Positions 1 through 10,476 of a DNA stretch of 64,000 nt are shown in pieces. Position 1 is the stretch's first letter, and each line of letters opens with the position of its first letter. Where the stretch lies: NCBI GenBank assembly GCA_023653625.1, contig CM042911.1, positions 26,944,192 through 27,008,191 of the forward strand, written 5' to 3'. The stretch is from Triadica sebifera. Its lineage: Eukaryota; Streptophyta; Magnoliopsida; Malpighiales; Euphorbiaceae. Made by a program: the position numbers and the translations under genes. A model generated the notes under the pieces. That model was not told where the DNA came from, ran no database searches, and saw only the letters and a program-made list of their open reading frames with translations.

Positions 1-1
1 T

Positions 2-766
2 CGAATTGGAGGGAGAAGGGAAAGGTTAGTAACTCCACCTCAATCTGACTATGAAGAAGATTTTGATGACTTTGATGATGATAGGGATAGAAATCAGTTT
101 GGAGGTAGAGGGGGCAGAAATGATAGAGGAAGGAATAGGAGAGAACATAGAGGCAGGGTAGAGGCGGATAGATTTGGGAATGTTGAGAATCGGATAGATC
201 GTAATTTGGGGAGTATTAAAATGAAAATCCCTACTTTTCAAGGTAGGAATGATGCTGATGCTTACTTGGAGTGGGAGAGAAAAGTGGAATGGGTGTTTGA
301 ATGTCATAACTATTCTGAGGAAAAAAAAGTAAAGTTGGCAGCCGTGGAATTCATTGACTATGCCTTGGTATGGTGGGACCAAATCATCCTCAATAGGCGT
401 AGGAATGGGGAAAGGCCTATAAACACATGGGTGGGGATGAAGGCAGTCATGAGAAAGAGGTTTGTCCCTAGTTACTATTATAGGGAACTACATCAAAGGC
501 TCCAAACTTTAAGGCCAGGGAATAAAAGTGTTGAGGACTATCATAAAGAAATGGAGATAGCTATGATGAGGGCTAATATTGCTGAAGATAGGGAGGCTAC
601 CATGGCACGTTTCTTGGCTGGTCTAAATAAAGAAATTGCAAATGTTATTGAGGTGCACCTCTATGTAGAGTTAGAGGAGATGGTGAATATGGCTATGAAG
701 GTGGAGAAGCAACTAAAGCAAAAGGGAACCAACAAACCAACCTATTTGGGTTCCACATCTAATTAG
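2..766 (+). pseudogene. gag: A1 gag (capsid part), 5' partial
   Basis: The frame is open from base 2, so the protein starts upstream of the window. An Arg/Gly/Asp-rich stretch (bases 2-200) precedes the conserved capsid core, with the motif ALVWWDQ and a downstream SVEDYHKE motif typical of plant gypsy gag proteins. Gag forms the virus-like particle that packages element RNA. The frame ends at an in-frame TAG (764-766) that also occurs at the same place in A2, so it was probably already present in their shared parent. The downstream frame resumes without a shift. Confidence 0.85.
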
Positions 767-1996
767 AGCTCAAAATGGCCAAAAATGGAAGACAAAGCCA
801 AAGACAAGGTAAGAGAAGAAAATGGTAAAGTAGAGCAAAAAGGTAACCCTAAAGCTAATGCTACTTCTTCTTCCAATACTGAAAAGCATAGAAACATAAA
901 ATGCTTTAAGTGCCTTGGCAATGGACATATTGCATCTCAATGCCCAAATAAAAAGGTTATGATATTGAAAGATAATGGTGTAATTGAATCTGAAAGTGAT
1001 AAAGAATCTGATTCAATGCCTTCATTTGAAGATTGTAGTGATGATGATGAGGCTGAGCATGCTGTTGGCGGGGATTTAAATCTTGTGGTTAGGCGTGTAC
1101 TAAATGTACAATTGAAAGAGGATGGGGTTGAACAAAGGGAAAATATCTTCCATTCCAGATGCTTGATAAATGGCAAAATTTGTAGTCTTATAATTGACGG
1201 AGGAAGTTGTACTAATGTTGCAAGTACTACTTTAGTTGATAAGTTGGGGCTGGATTGTTTGAAACATCCTAGGCCATATAGACTACAATGGCTTAATGAT
1301 TGTGGAGAGATAAGGGTAAATAAATAAGTTTTAATTTCATTCTCCATTGGAAGATATTCTGACCGTGTACTTTGTGATGTAGTACCCATGCATGCAGGTC
1401 ATGTGTTGCTTGGTAGGCCATGGCAATTTGACAGAAAGGTGACACATGATAGGTATAGAAATAGACACTCATTCATGATGGGAGATCAACGTATCATTCT
1501 GGCTCCTATGACTCCTAGTGAAGTTTATGAAGATCAAATGAAGCTAAAAAGGAGCATGGAGGAAGAAATGCAAAAAGAAGCCGAAAAGTCCAAATTGAGA
1601 GAAAAGGAGCAAAAAGAAAATGGAAAGGCTGAGAGTTTCAAAATAAGAGAGATGAGAGGAAAAGAAAAAGGAGAGGCTAAAAAAGAGAGAAAAATGGGAG
1701 GAAAAGAGGCCCAAAAAGAAAAGCAAATAATTGGCCCAAAGGAGAGTTGTACAAAGAAAAACAATTTTTATGCAAAAGGAAGGGATATGAGAGTGGCTTT
1801 TGAGAATCAACAATGTTTACTTGTACTCATGTACAAGGAATCTTATTTTAATGAAGCTGACCTTAACCCTTCTTTGCCTAGTGTTGTTGTTTCTTTATTG
1901 CAGGAATATGAGAATGTATTTCCTGAAGAGTTACCACAAGGATTGCCAACAATAAGAGGAATTGAACATCAAATTGATTTCATACCAGGAGCTTAA
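767..1996 (+). pseudogene. pol: A1 nucleocapsid knuckle, protease and linker
   Basis: This stretch continues the gag frame after the TAG. A canonical CX2CX4HX4C zinc knuckle (CFKCLGNGHIASQC, about 902-943) binds RNA. It is followed by an acidic stretch and a retropepsin-like domain with IIDGGSCTN, where the catalytic Asp is kept and the usual D-T/S-G is D-G-G. A TAA at 1325-1327 cuts the protease; the frame resumes through LLGRPW and a very Lys/Glu-rich linker (about 1540-1760), then stops at TAA 1994-1996. Both TAA codons are CAA in A2. The linker also gives long antisense open frames that are not genes. Confidence 0.85.
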
Positions 1997-2056
1997 ATTC
2001 CAAACCGACCAGCCTATAGGAGCAACCCCGAGGAGACAAAGGAACTTCAAAGGCAA

Positions 2057-4759
2057 GTGGAGGAGTTGTTAGCAAGGGGGCATATCCATGAGAGTCTTAG
2101 TCCGTGTGCAGTGCCGGTGCTTTTGGTGCCAAAAAAGGATGGGAGTTGGCGCATGTGTGTTGATTGTAGGGCTGTGAATCGCATAACAGTTAAGTATCGC
2201 CATCCAATACCCAGTTTGGATGATATGTTAGACGAACTGCATGGCGCTTGTGTCTTAAGAAAGATTGATTTGATGAGTGGATATCACCAAATTAGGATGA
2301 AAGTTGGTGATGAATGGAAAACAGCATTTAAAACAAAGCTTGGTTTATATGAGTGGCTCGTTATGCCTTTTGGTCTAACCAATACCCCTAGCACTTTTAT
2401 GAGATTGATGAATCATGTTTTGCATCAGTTCATTGGAAAATTTGTTGTTATTTATTTTGATGATATTTTGATTTATAGTAAATCTGTTGATGAGCATGTA
2501 CATCATCTTAGGGCTGTTTTGGATACACTTAGGAGAGAAGAATTGTATGCTAAACTTAAAAAGTGCACATTTTGCATGAATAGAGTTATATTCTTAGGGT
2601 ATGTGGTGAGTGCCAATGGAATTGAGGTTGATGAGGAGAAGATAAGGGCTATCCAAGAATGGCCAACCCTTAGGAATGTTATTGATGTTAGGAGCTTTCA
2701 TGGCCTTGCTAGCTTTTACAGGAGGTTTGTAAAGGATTTTAGTGTCATTGCTGCTCCTTTAACTGATATTATTAAAAAGGATGTGGGGTTTAAGTGGGGC
2801 GAGGCGCAAGAACTTGCATTTAATACTTTGAAAGATAAAGTTTGTTCTGCACCTGTTTTGAGTTTGCCTGATTTTAATTCTACTTTTGAGATTGAACGTG
2901 ATGCCTCTTGGATAGGTATTGGTGCTGTTTTGATGCAGGGTAGGCGACCAATTGCTTTCTTTAGTGAAAAGTTGAGTGGTGCACAACTCAATTATTCCAC
3001 GTATGACAAGGAGTTGTATGCATTGGTGAGGGCTTTGGAGACTTGGCAGCATTATCTTTGGCCTAAAGAGTTTGTGATTCATAGTGATCATGAGTCTTTA
3101 AAGCATCTCAAGGGTCAAGGTAAGTTGAACAAACAACATGCCAAATGGTTGGAGTTCATTGAGACCTTTCCTTATGTGATTCAATACAAACAAGGTAAGG
3201 AAAATGTAGTTGCTGATGCATTATCTATAAGATATACTCTTATTACTACTTTGAGTTCTCGATTGATGGGATTTGAATATATAAGGGAATTGTATGCTTC
3301 TGATTCTGATTTTTCAAATGTTTATAATGCATGTGAACAATCTGCATTTCAAAGGTTTTATAGGCATGATGGCTACTTATTTAGAGAAAATAAACTATGT
3401 GTGCCTAATTGTTCCATGCGTGAGTTGCTTGTGCGTGAGGCTCATAATGGTGGTTTGATGGGTCATTTTGGTATTGCTAAGACACTTGACATCTTGCATG
3501 AGCATTTTTATTGGCCTAATATGAAGAAAGATGTTGAGAAAATTTGCTCTAGGTGTGTTGCATGTAAGCAAGCCAAGTCAAGAATTCAACCTCATGGGTT
3601 GTATACTCCTTTACCCATCCCTAGTCAGCCCTGGATTGACATTTCTATGGATTTTGTGTTGGGACTGCCCAGGACTAAAAGGGGAAGAGATAGCATTTTT
3701 GTTGTAGTTGATAGGTTTAGCAAGATGGCACATTTCATCGCTTGCCATAAAACTGATGATGTTACACATATTTCTGATTTGTTCTTTAAGGATGTTGTGA
3801 GTTTGCATGGTGTGCCTAAAACTATTGTTTCTGATAGAGATTCTAAGTTTTTGAGTCATTTTTGGTGTGTGCTGTGGGGAAAGTTGGGAACAAAGTTGCT
3901 ATTTTCTACTACTTGTCATCCTCAAACAGATGGTCAAACTGAAGTGGTTAATAGAACTTTAGGATCATTATTACGTGCTGTTGTTGGAAAGAATTTGAAA
4001 ACTTGGGAAGATTGTTTGCCATTAGTAGAATTTGCATATAATAGAAGCATTCATTCATCAACAGGTTATTCTCCATTTGAAATTGTCTATGGTTTTAATC
4101 CGCTAACCCCTTTGGATTTGTTGCCTATACCTGTGAATGATATTTCTAACTTAGATGGACAAAAGAAGGTAGATTTGGTTAAGTCCATACATGAGAAGGC
4201 AAAGCAGCACATTGAGTTAAAGAACAAAAGTTATGCACAAAAAGCCAACCAAGGACGTAAAGTTGTGAAATTTGAACCTGGAGATTGGGTATGGGTGCAT
4301 TTTAGGAAAGAGAGATTTCCTAACCAAAGGAAATCCAAGTTGGATCCAAGAGGCGATGGACCTTTTCAAGTGGTTGAGAAGATCAATGACAATGCCTATA
4401 AGATTGACTTGCCCGGTGAGTATGGTGTTTCAGCAACTTTTAATGTTGCTGACCTTTCTCCTTTTGATAATGCAGGTGGTGATTCGAGGACGAATCTTTT
4501 TGTGGAGGGAGGGAATGATGCGAACCAAGACAACAAAAATGATCTTACATGCCATGGAGGAGATGGATTAGTGATGCCACTTGGTCCAATCATAAGATCA
4601 AGTAGAAACAAGCTCAAGGCAGCCTTGCAAATGTATATTCAGAACTTAGTGACAAGAGATATTAAGGAAGAGGCTTGGGTCAGGCTTGAAGAGATGGAAT
4701 CAGTTGGCGATCCAAAGCTTGTGACACTCATTGGGGCATGTGATGGTGAAGACAACTAG
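2057..4759 (+). CDS. pol: A1 pol: RT, RNase H, integrase, C-terminal CR-like tail
   Basis: Intact 900-residue frame; the first ATG after the stop is at 2057, so the RT N-terminus is slightly cut. RT has the YFDD catalytic box at residues 133-136 (2453-2464). RNase H follows (GAVLMQ, YDKELYALVRALETW, HSDHESLKHL, VVADALS). Integrase shows the N-terminal HHCC zinc finger, DDE residues in MDFVLG, IVSDRDSKF and the HPQTDGQTEVVNRTL helix, then a GPF module (KLDPRGDGPF). The last 81 codons lie inside the 3' LTR (from 4516) and carry GPIIRSSRNKL, similar to the GPITRSR tail of CRM elements. It would copy RNA to cDNA and insert it. Upstream stops make normal expression from this copy unlikely. Confidence 0.9.
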   Translation: MEELLARGHIHESLSPCAVPVLLVPKKDGSWRMCVDCRAVNRITVKYRHPIPSLDDMLDELHGACVLRKIDLMSGYHQIRMKVGDEWKTAFKTKLGLYEWLVMPFGLTNTPSTFMRLMNHVLHQFIGKFVVIYFDDILIYSKSVDEHVHHLRAVLDTLRREELYAKLKKCTFCMNRVIFLGYVVSANGIEVDEEKIRAIQEWPTLRNVIDVRSFHGLASFYRRFVKDFSVIAAPLTDIIKKDVGFKWGEAQELAFNTLKDKVCSAPVLSLPDFNSTFEIERDASWIGIGAVLMQGRRPIAFFSEKLSGAQLNYSTYDKELYALVRALETWQHYLWPKEFVIHSDHESLKHLKGQGKLNKQHAKWLEFIETFPYVIQYKQGKENVVADALSIRYTLITTLSSRLMGFEYIRELYASDSDFSNVYNACEQSAFQRFYRHDGYLFRENKLCVPNCSMRELLVREAHNGGLMGHFGIAKTLDILHEHFYWPNMKKDVEKICSRCVACKQAKSRIQPHGLYTPLPIPSQPWIDISMDFVLGLPRTKRGRDSIFVVVDRFSKMAHFIACHKTDDVTHISDLFFKDVVSLHGVPKTIVSDRDSKFLSHFWCVLWGKLGTKLLFSTTCHPQTDGQTEVVNRTLGSLLRAVVGKNLKTWEDCLPLVEFAYNRSIHSSTGYSPFEIVYGFNPLTPLDLLPIPVNDISNLDGQKKVDLVKSIHEKAKQHIELKNKSYAQKANQGRKVVKFEPGDWVWVHFRKERFPNQRKSKLDPRGDGPFQVVEKINDNAYKIDLPGEYGVSATFNVADLSPFDNAGGDSRTNLFVEGGNDANQDNKNDLTCHGGDGLVMPLGPIIRSSRNKLKAALQMYIQNLVTRDIKEEAWVRLEEMESVGDPKLVTLIGACDGEDN
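4502..4515 (+). other. A1 polypurine tract
   Basis: Purine-rich run GTGGAGGGAGGGAA directly before the LTR start TGATGCG. It is the expected primer for plus-strand cDNA synthesis. It is also read as pol codons, since the frame crosses into the LTR. Confidence 0.8.
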
Positions 4760-5341
4760 CCTAATGGGCTAGAGAAGAAGTATATATTACAAGGTTCAAC
4801 TCATGTGCAATATGCTATGTTAAGGTGGACTTATGTTATGTAATGGTTGAGCCTAAGATTAATTTTAGTGGGCTGTTTTATTTTAATTATTGGAATGTAA
4901 TTTCATTTAAAGACACATGATCAGCCTTATTTTAACTTGTCTTAAGTGTGTAGGCCTTATAAAATTAAGCTCATTCGTTTGTCCTTAAGTCATTAGGGTC
5001 AGATTGGTCTTTTCTTCATATTTGCACCTAGGGTTTGGTTTGTCGAGGTATAAATACCTCCTTATGCGTGTAAGACAATCAGATTGGTGATTAAGATCAA
5101 AATTTCAGTGTTCTTCAAGTGGGAGGTGTGATCTCCATTGATATACCAAGGATTGTTTTCACTTATCAGGTTGGTAATTAATTTGTGGCGTGAATCCAAT
5201 TCTCTCTTCATACTCTTTGTTACCAATTCCTTGCTGTTTTGGGGGTCAATAGTTTAATCTTGCAATTGTTTAAAACTTCAGATTTGTATCAAATTGATTT
5301 GGAGGTTGTCTAGACTTAGATTCTAGGTGGTTGCTGCATCA
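4516..5341 (+). repeat. A1 3' LTR (family A)
   Basis: 826 bp, starts TGATGC and ends GCATCA, a 6-bp terminal inverted repeat. It matches the A2 LTRs (837 bp each) along its length. It encodes the end of pol (to 4759) and has a TATA box (TATAAATA, 5049-5056) in a small palindrome. The flank after it is AAGAG; the matching 5' duplication is outside the window. Confidence 0.9.
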
Positions 5342-5746
5342 AAGAGTTAAAGGACAAGTATATGAGGTTGGGGATATAACACTTTTTGTTTATCTTGTTG
5401 GGGATGTGATTAGTTACTCGTGTACATGCTTTAATGTGTAAGGACATGTAATCTTATCACTATTCCTTTCTAAACTTTTGGGTAAGTGTTAGCTCTCATT
5501 CTATAAATGTAAATTTAAATTTCATATTGCAGTTTTTTTAGTATATTATAGTTTTTTAATATTTTGTAACATGGCCATGATGCATAAAAGATTTTTAATT
5601 TTAATAGCTTTTAGGTCTCATGCATTGTAATATTCTTCCATATAATTAGGAGGGTTTCCTAGTTACGTGAAGGGGTGTTACATTATTAATAATAAATGAG
5701 TACATCAATTACCTAAGGTGATTGCTTTTAGGGAACCTCTCTAACA
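5342..5746. other. Unassigned AT-rich DNA with likely copia LTR end
   Basis: No convincing coding frame. At 5746 reading on the minus strand a sequence starting TGTTAG follows an AGTGAGAGAT purine tract, which is how many Ty1/copia 3' LTRs begin. Around 5680-5690 GGGGTGTTACA resembles the end of a Tekay-type LTR. The rest (5342-5670) was not recognised. Confidence 0.4.
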
Positions 5747-6510
5747 ATCTCTCACTAGCACTAAAGTTAATCGCCTTTATACATTATATCATAGTTGAGT
5801 ACATGATTATCATTTTTTTGGGAAATGGCTTAGTGAAAGGATCAGTTATATTCTGATATGTGGGAACTCTCTCTATCTTTATAATACAAATGTATTAGAT
5901 CAACAATGCTAGGAACCACTTCTAACTCTATGATGAATTTTCTTATCCAAATCGCTTCTTTAACTTCCTCAAAAGCTGCAATGTACTCTACTTCGATTGT
6001 GGAATCTACAGTCGTCTTCTATTTGGAACTTTTTCAACTGATTGTTGCACCATTTAACATAAAAACATAGTATGATTGGGATTTGGAGTCATCCTTGTCT
6101 GTTTGAAAGCTAGCATCCGTATACCCACTTACATTTAGCTCACCATCTCCATAAACCAAGAATGCATCCATAGTTCTTCTTAAGTACTTAAGGATGTTCT
6201 TGATAGTCACCTAATGCCGCAGGGATCTGACTGATATTTGCTCGTAACACTCAAAGCATATGATGCATCGGGTCTAATATATAATAGAGCATACATGATG
6301 GATCCAATAGTCAAAGCATTTAGAATCCTACTCATGTGTCTCCATTCATCCAATATCTTTAGACATGTGGATTTAGAGAGGGTAATCCCATGAGTTATAG
6401 GAATCAATTTTCTCTTGGATTGTTCAATTTCCAAACCTCTTTAGCATTTTATCTATATATGTAAACTAAGAAAAACTAAGTAACCTTTTAGATCTATCTC
6501 TATTGATCTT
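5747..6510 (-). pseudogene. pol: Ty1/copia RT-RNase H C-terminal fragment
   Basis: On the minus strand, translation in broken frames gives copia RT/RNase H signatures: IGSIMYALLYIRPDASYAL with SKYQSDP, then ILKYLRRTMDAFLVYGDGEL, YTDASFQTDKDDSKSQSY and WKSSKQTTVDSTIEVEYIA. The longest open piece is 6207-6434. The order (thumb of RT, then RNase H) is that of copia pol, not gypsy. Several stops and frameshifts break it, and RT, integrase and gag parts are missing. It ends at a purine tract and probable LTR start at 5746. Confidence 0.75.
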
Positions 6511-6551
6511 AATCCCCAATATATAGGTTGCTTCTCCAATGTCTTTTAGGT

Positions 6552-6761
6552 TGGAATGGAGGAAGATGAATAAGAAAACGGGGCTGAAGTGAGGAGGCAG
6601 AAATGCGAGGAAAAAGATAAAGCCAACTTTTTTTATGTTTGTCTTTTTATCATTTTCTCTTCTTCTCTTCTCTTTTCTCTTTTCTTTTCTTTTCTCTTTT
6701 CTCTTTTCTCTTCTCTTTTCTTTTCTTTTCCTTTTGTTTCATTTTCATTTTGTTTTGTCTA

Positions 6762-6846
<85 letters not shown>

Positions 6847-7154
6847 CTCCACTAATCCACACAATAATACAACTTAATCATTTGACCCAATTTAACTAAA
6901 TTAACATTGTAAAATATTTACTAATCTTAATCTAGTCATTTTGCTTACTTTAATTTAGTCACCTTATTCAATTTATTTCTAATACTTTGTTATCCTCATT
7001 TAATTTATAAGTACACATGTGCGACTCGATACAATTGCCAAATAGTGAACTTGTTTCTAAGAAAATATGTATGAAATGCATGTGTTCAATTGAATTATAT
7101 GGAAGATGCATATGTTCAAATGAAATACATGTGGGGAAGGTCGAAGATGTTACA
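6552..7154 (-). repeat. Family D LTR fragment (U3 end)
   Basis: About 600 bp matching the right end of the D LTRs at 24300-24855 and 48050-48604, ending in GATGTTACA. Orientation is minus, judged from the position of the PBS in D1. The rest of the LTR is missing on the left, next to the copia fragment. It lies against a family B LTR truncated at 7155, so a D element probably inserted into that LTR and was later deleted. Confidence 0.75.
6657..6845. repeat. Pyrimidine tract plus (TAT)n and (AT)n microsatellites
   Basis: A CT/T-rich tract (about 6657-6735) is followed by a perfect TAT run (about 6762-6808) and an AT run (about 6810-6845). All three are expansions of motifs present in shorter form in the other D LTRs (18610-18730, 24410-24510, 48150-48265). 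Open frames here are low-complexity and not genes. Confidence 0.9.
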
Positions 7155-7946
7155 TTAATAAAGAGATGTAAATCTACCTCACTTTAAAATGAATACTCAA
7201 ATTCGTTTTTATTCATTCATTCCTTGTAAAATAAGCTTAAATGAGTATTTAGAGCCTTAAGTCTTTGGAATCCTTATATACCTAAGTCCTAATCTAACCC
7301 AAATCCAAAAAGATAGCTAAAATCTAATATAATCCCTCAAAGATAGGGATTTACATTCAAGTTAATCTTAATCCGTTAAAAATAGGGATATGACAACTAA
7401 GAACCCAAATCCTTGTCAAATAAGGACAACTAATTAAAAATCTTCTTGAAACCTAATTAAGGTGGCGGGTTGGGCTTCATTCTTTGGCCCACATGCCTAA
7501 CACTAATTAAATTTTATAATAATTAAAATAGGCAGCCCAAATATATAATTAAGCCCAATTACAAGTTAAGTCTAAATCCTATAAGTAGGCTTGTATGGCA
7601 CATGATCTTGAGCACATGGTTGCCACATGTCTTGCACATGACTCCTAGCATATGGTTTGCACATGACTTATAATCTTCAATTTTATGGATTTTGCATTGT
7701 TTAACCCATTGGGCTAGTTCATGCAAGTTGGTTCTCCACATGCCCCAAGGTAAGTAATGGGCCTTGAGTCTTCAATCAACTCCATCTCCTTTGTGATGCA
7801 TGCCTCACTTGTGATCTCCTTGTTTACCAAGATTTGAATATAGCCTTGCATTGTTTGCCCTTGATCTTGTGATCTCACCACTTGACATGACTAGTGCATC
7901 ATTCTCCTTGTGTGAAGATTGACTTACATGTCTTTGATCTACATCA
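7155..7946 (-). repeat. B1 3' LTR, truncated at its outer end
   Basis: Read on the minus strand it begins TGATGTAGATC at 7946 and runs to 7155, where about 175 bp of the usual B LTR end are missing beside the D LTR fragment. A degenerate copy of the B terminal coding motif lies at about 7790-7880. Confidence 0.75.
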
Positions 7947-7959
7947 TTCCCCCCTTCTC
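7947..7959 (-). other. B1 polypurine tract
   Basis: Minus strand GAGAAGGGGGGAA directly before the 3' LTR start. It resembles the G-rich tracts of B2 and B3. Confidence 0.75.
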
Positions 7960-8899
7960 AAAAGGATTCATTGTCAGAAACATTGAATGATACAGAAACA
8001 CCATACTCACCAGGAAGTTCTATCTTGCAAGCATTATCATTGATCCTTTCAAGTATGCGAAATGGGTCATCTCCTCTAGGATCAAGTTTATTCTTCCTTT
8101 GGTGAGGAAATCTCTCCTTTCTCATATGCACCCACACCCAATCGCTTGGTTCAAATGCCATTTTTCTACACCCCTTATTAGCTTGGTGTGCATATGACTC
8201 ATTCTTCTTCACCAAGTGTTGTTTTGCATTCTTATTCATAACTTTCAACAAATCTGCCTTGTTCTTATCATCCAAATTAGTAAACTCATTCAAAGGCAAA
8301 AGTGTTAGATCCAATGAAGTTAATGAATTAAAAACATACACAAGTTCAAAAGGTGAAAAACCAATGGAATGTATGTATATAAGAAAAATCAACTAATGGC
8401 AAACAATCTTTCAATAATTTTAAATTTCTACCCACAACAGCGTGCAATAGAGCACCTAAAGTCCTATTGACCACTTTAGTTTGTCCATCAGTTTATGGAT
8501 GACAAGTAGTAGAAAATAACAATTTAGTACCAAGTTTACCCCACAAACACACCAAAAGTGACTAAAGAATTTAGCATCTCTATTAGAAACAATAGATTTA
8601 GGAATACCATGCAAATGCACTACCTCTCTAAAGAACAAATCAACTATATTTGTTTCATCATTCAGTTTAGCACATGCAATAAAATTAACCATTTTACTGA
8701 ATCTATCAACTACAATAAATATGTTATCTTTACCTGTCCTAGTCGTAGGCAATCCCAATACAAAATCCATAGAAATATCAATCCAATGTGCATTAGGAAT
8801 AGGTAAAGTTGTATACGGTCCATGAGGCATAACTTTAGATTTATCTTGTTTGCATGCAACACATTTAGCACAAATTCTTTCAACATCCTTATGCATATG
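7958..8899 (-). pseudogene. pol: B1 integrase, core and C-terminus
   Basis: The core (8899-8456) has CAKCVACKQDKSK, MDFVLGLP and VVDRFSKM, but the second catalytic Asp region reads IVSNRDAKF instead of SDRD, so a D-to-N change affects the DDE site. Just after HFW the frame shifts and the HPQTDGQTE helix is lost from frame. The C-terminal part (8392-7958) keeps FELVY, DWVWVHMRKERFP and the GPF-type module as DDPF. The end at 7958 reaches the purine tract. The copy is dead. Confidence 0.85.
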
Positions 8900-9737
8900 T
8901 GATGCAGCAACCACCTAGAATCTAAGTCTAGACAACCTCCAAATCAATTTGATACAAATCTTAAGTTTTAAATAATTGCAAGATTAGACTCTTCACCCCC
9001 AAAACAGCAAGGAATTGGTAACAAAGAGTATGAAGAGAGAATTGGATTCACGCCACAAATTAATTACGAACCTGATAAGTGAAAACAATCCTTGGTATAT
9101 CAATGGAGATCACACCTCCCACTTGAAGAACACTCAAGAACACTGAAATTTTGATCTTAAATCACCAATCTGATTGTCTTACATGCATAAGGAGGTATTT
9201 ATACCTCTACAAACCAAACCCTAGGTGCAAATATGAAGAAAAGACCAATCTGACCCTAATGACTTAAGGACAAACGAATGGGCTTAATTTTATAAGGCCT
9301 ACACACTTAAGACGAGTTAAAATAAGGCTGATCATGTGTCTTTAAATGAAATTACATTCCAATAATTAAAATAAAACAGCCCACTAAAATTAATTTTAGG
9401 CCCAACCACGACATAACATAAGTCCACCTTAACATAGCATATTGCACATGAGTTGAACCTTGTAATATAGACTTCTTCTCTAGCCCATTAGGCTAGTTGT
9501 CTTCACCATCACATGCCCCAATGAGTGTCACAAGCTTTGGATCGCCAACTGATTCCATCTCTTCAAGCCTGACCCAAGCCTCTTCCTTGATATCTCTTGT
9601 CACTAAGCTCTGAATATACATTTGCAAGGCTGCCTTGAGCTTGTTTCTACTTGATCTTATGATTGGACCAAGTGGCATTACTAATCCATCTCCTCCATGG
9701 CATGTAAGATCATTTTTTGTTGTCTTGGTTCGCATCA
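8900..9737 (-). repeat. Solo LTR of family A, with TSD ATATG
   Basis: 838 bp, minus orientation, ends TGATGC/GCATCA, almost the length of the A2 LTRs (837). It is flanked by perfect 5-bp duplications ATATG (8895-8899 and 9738-9742). It sits in the B1 integrase frame between the YFY-WPHMHKDVER codons. It still encodes the A pol tail (GPIIRSSRNKL, within 9493-9737) and has a TATA box at 9196-9203. It shows that A moved after B1 inserted. Confidence 0.95.
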
Positions 9738-9742
9738 ATATG

Positions 9743-10471
9743 TGGTCAATAAAAGTATTTATGTAACATATCCGAAGTCTTGATAACACCAAAATGCCCC
9801 ATTAAACCCCTACTATGAGCTTCACACACAAGTAGCTCCCTTAAAGAACATATAGGCACGCAAAATTTACCATCCCTAAATAAATATCCATCATGCCTAT
9901 AAAATTTTTGAAAAGCAGCTTGTTCACACACATCATACACATTAGCAAAATCAAGATTAGTGGCATAAAGTTCTTTAATTTATTCAAATCCCAACAATTT
10001 AGAACTTAAAGTAGAAATTAAAGTATATCTTCTTAAAACTGCATCAGCCACCACATTATCTTTACGTTGCTTGTATTTTATCACATATGGAAATGTCTTA
10101 ATAAATTCCACTCACTGACCATGCCACTTATTGAGTTTCATTTGTCCCTTCAAATGCTTTATGGACTTATGATCAGTATGTATGACAAACTCTTTAGGAA
10201 GGAGATAATGTTGCCACATGTCCAAGGTTCTCACTAAAGCATATAATTTCATATCATAGGTGGAATAATTCAATTGAGCTCCATGCAACTTCTCACTAAA
10301 GTATGTTATTGGTCGCCCCTCCTACATTAAAATAGCTCCTATGCCAACTCCTGAGGGATCACATTCAAGCTCAAAAGTTTTGTTAAAATCAAGTAAGGAC
10401 AAAATAGGTGCACTACATAGTTTCCTTAAGCAAATTAAATGTCTTTTCCTGTGATTCAGTCCATTTAAATT
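9743..10471 (-). pseudogene. pol: B1 RNase H and integrase N-terminus
   Basis: 9743-9940 gives FQKFYRHDGYLFRDGKFCVP and the HHCC region up to MLHKYFY, interrupted by the solo A LTR. To the right, RNase H remnants are seen on the minus strand (AYFSEKLHGAQLNYSTYD-like codons near 10250-10310 and ECDPSGVGIGAILM-like codons near 10330-10370) with stops and shifts. The reading is cut at 10476 by E1. Confidence 0.75.
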
Positions 10472-10476
10472 TAAAA

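Larger units (their letters stand above)
1..5341 (+). mobile_element. A1: Ty3/gypsy chromovirus (CRM-like), 5' truncated by window
   Basis: The internal region from gag to the 3' LTR is present; the 5' LTR, leader and gag start lie outside the window. All coding is in one frame (from base 2 to 4759), interrupted by three stops at 764-766 (TAG), 1325-1327 (TAA) and 1994-1996 (TAA). The last two are CAA in copy A2, so they are C-to-T changes. Domain order gag, CCHC knuckle, protease, RT, RNase H, integrase is that of Ty3/gypsy. The LTR starts TGATG and ends CATCA and the pol frame ends inside it, which fits the CRM clade. CRM assignment is inference; Ty3/gypsy is certain. Confidence 0.9.

Noticed and set aside
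1534..1813. Open frames on the minus strand, Phe/Ser-rich, opposite the Lys/Glu linker (also 38811-39090)
   Set aside because: Antisense of a purine-rich coding linker; low-complexity and present only as a shadow of pol.
6589..6899. Three overlapping plus-strand open frames, Phe/Ser/Leu then Tyr/Ile repeats
   Set aside because: They translate the CT tract and ATT/AT microsatellites of a D LTR.
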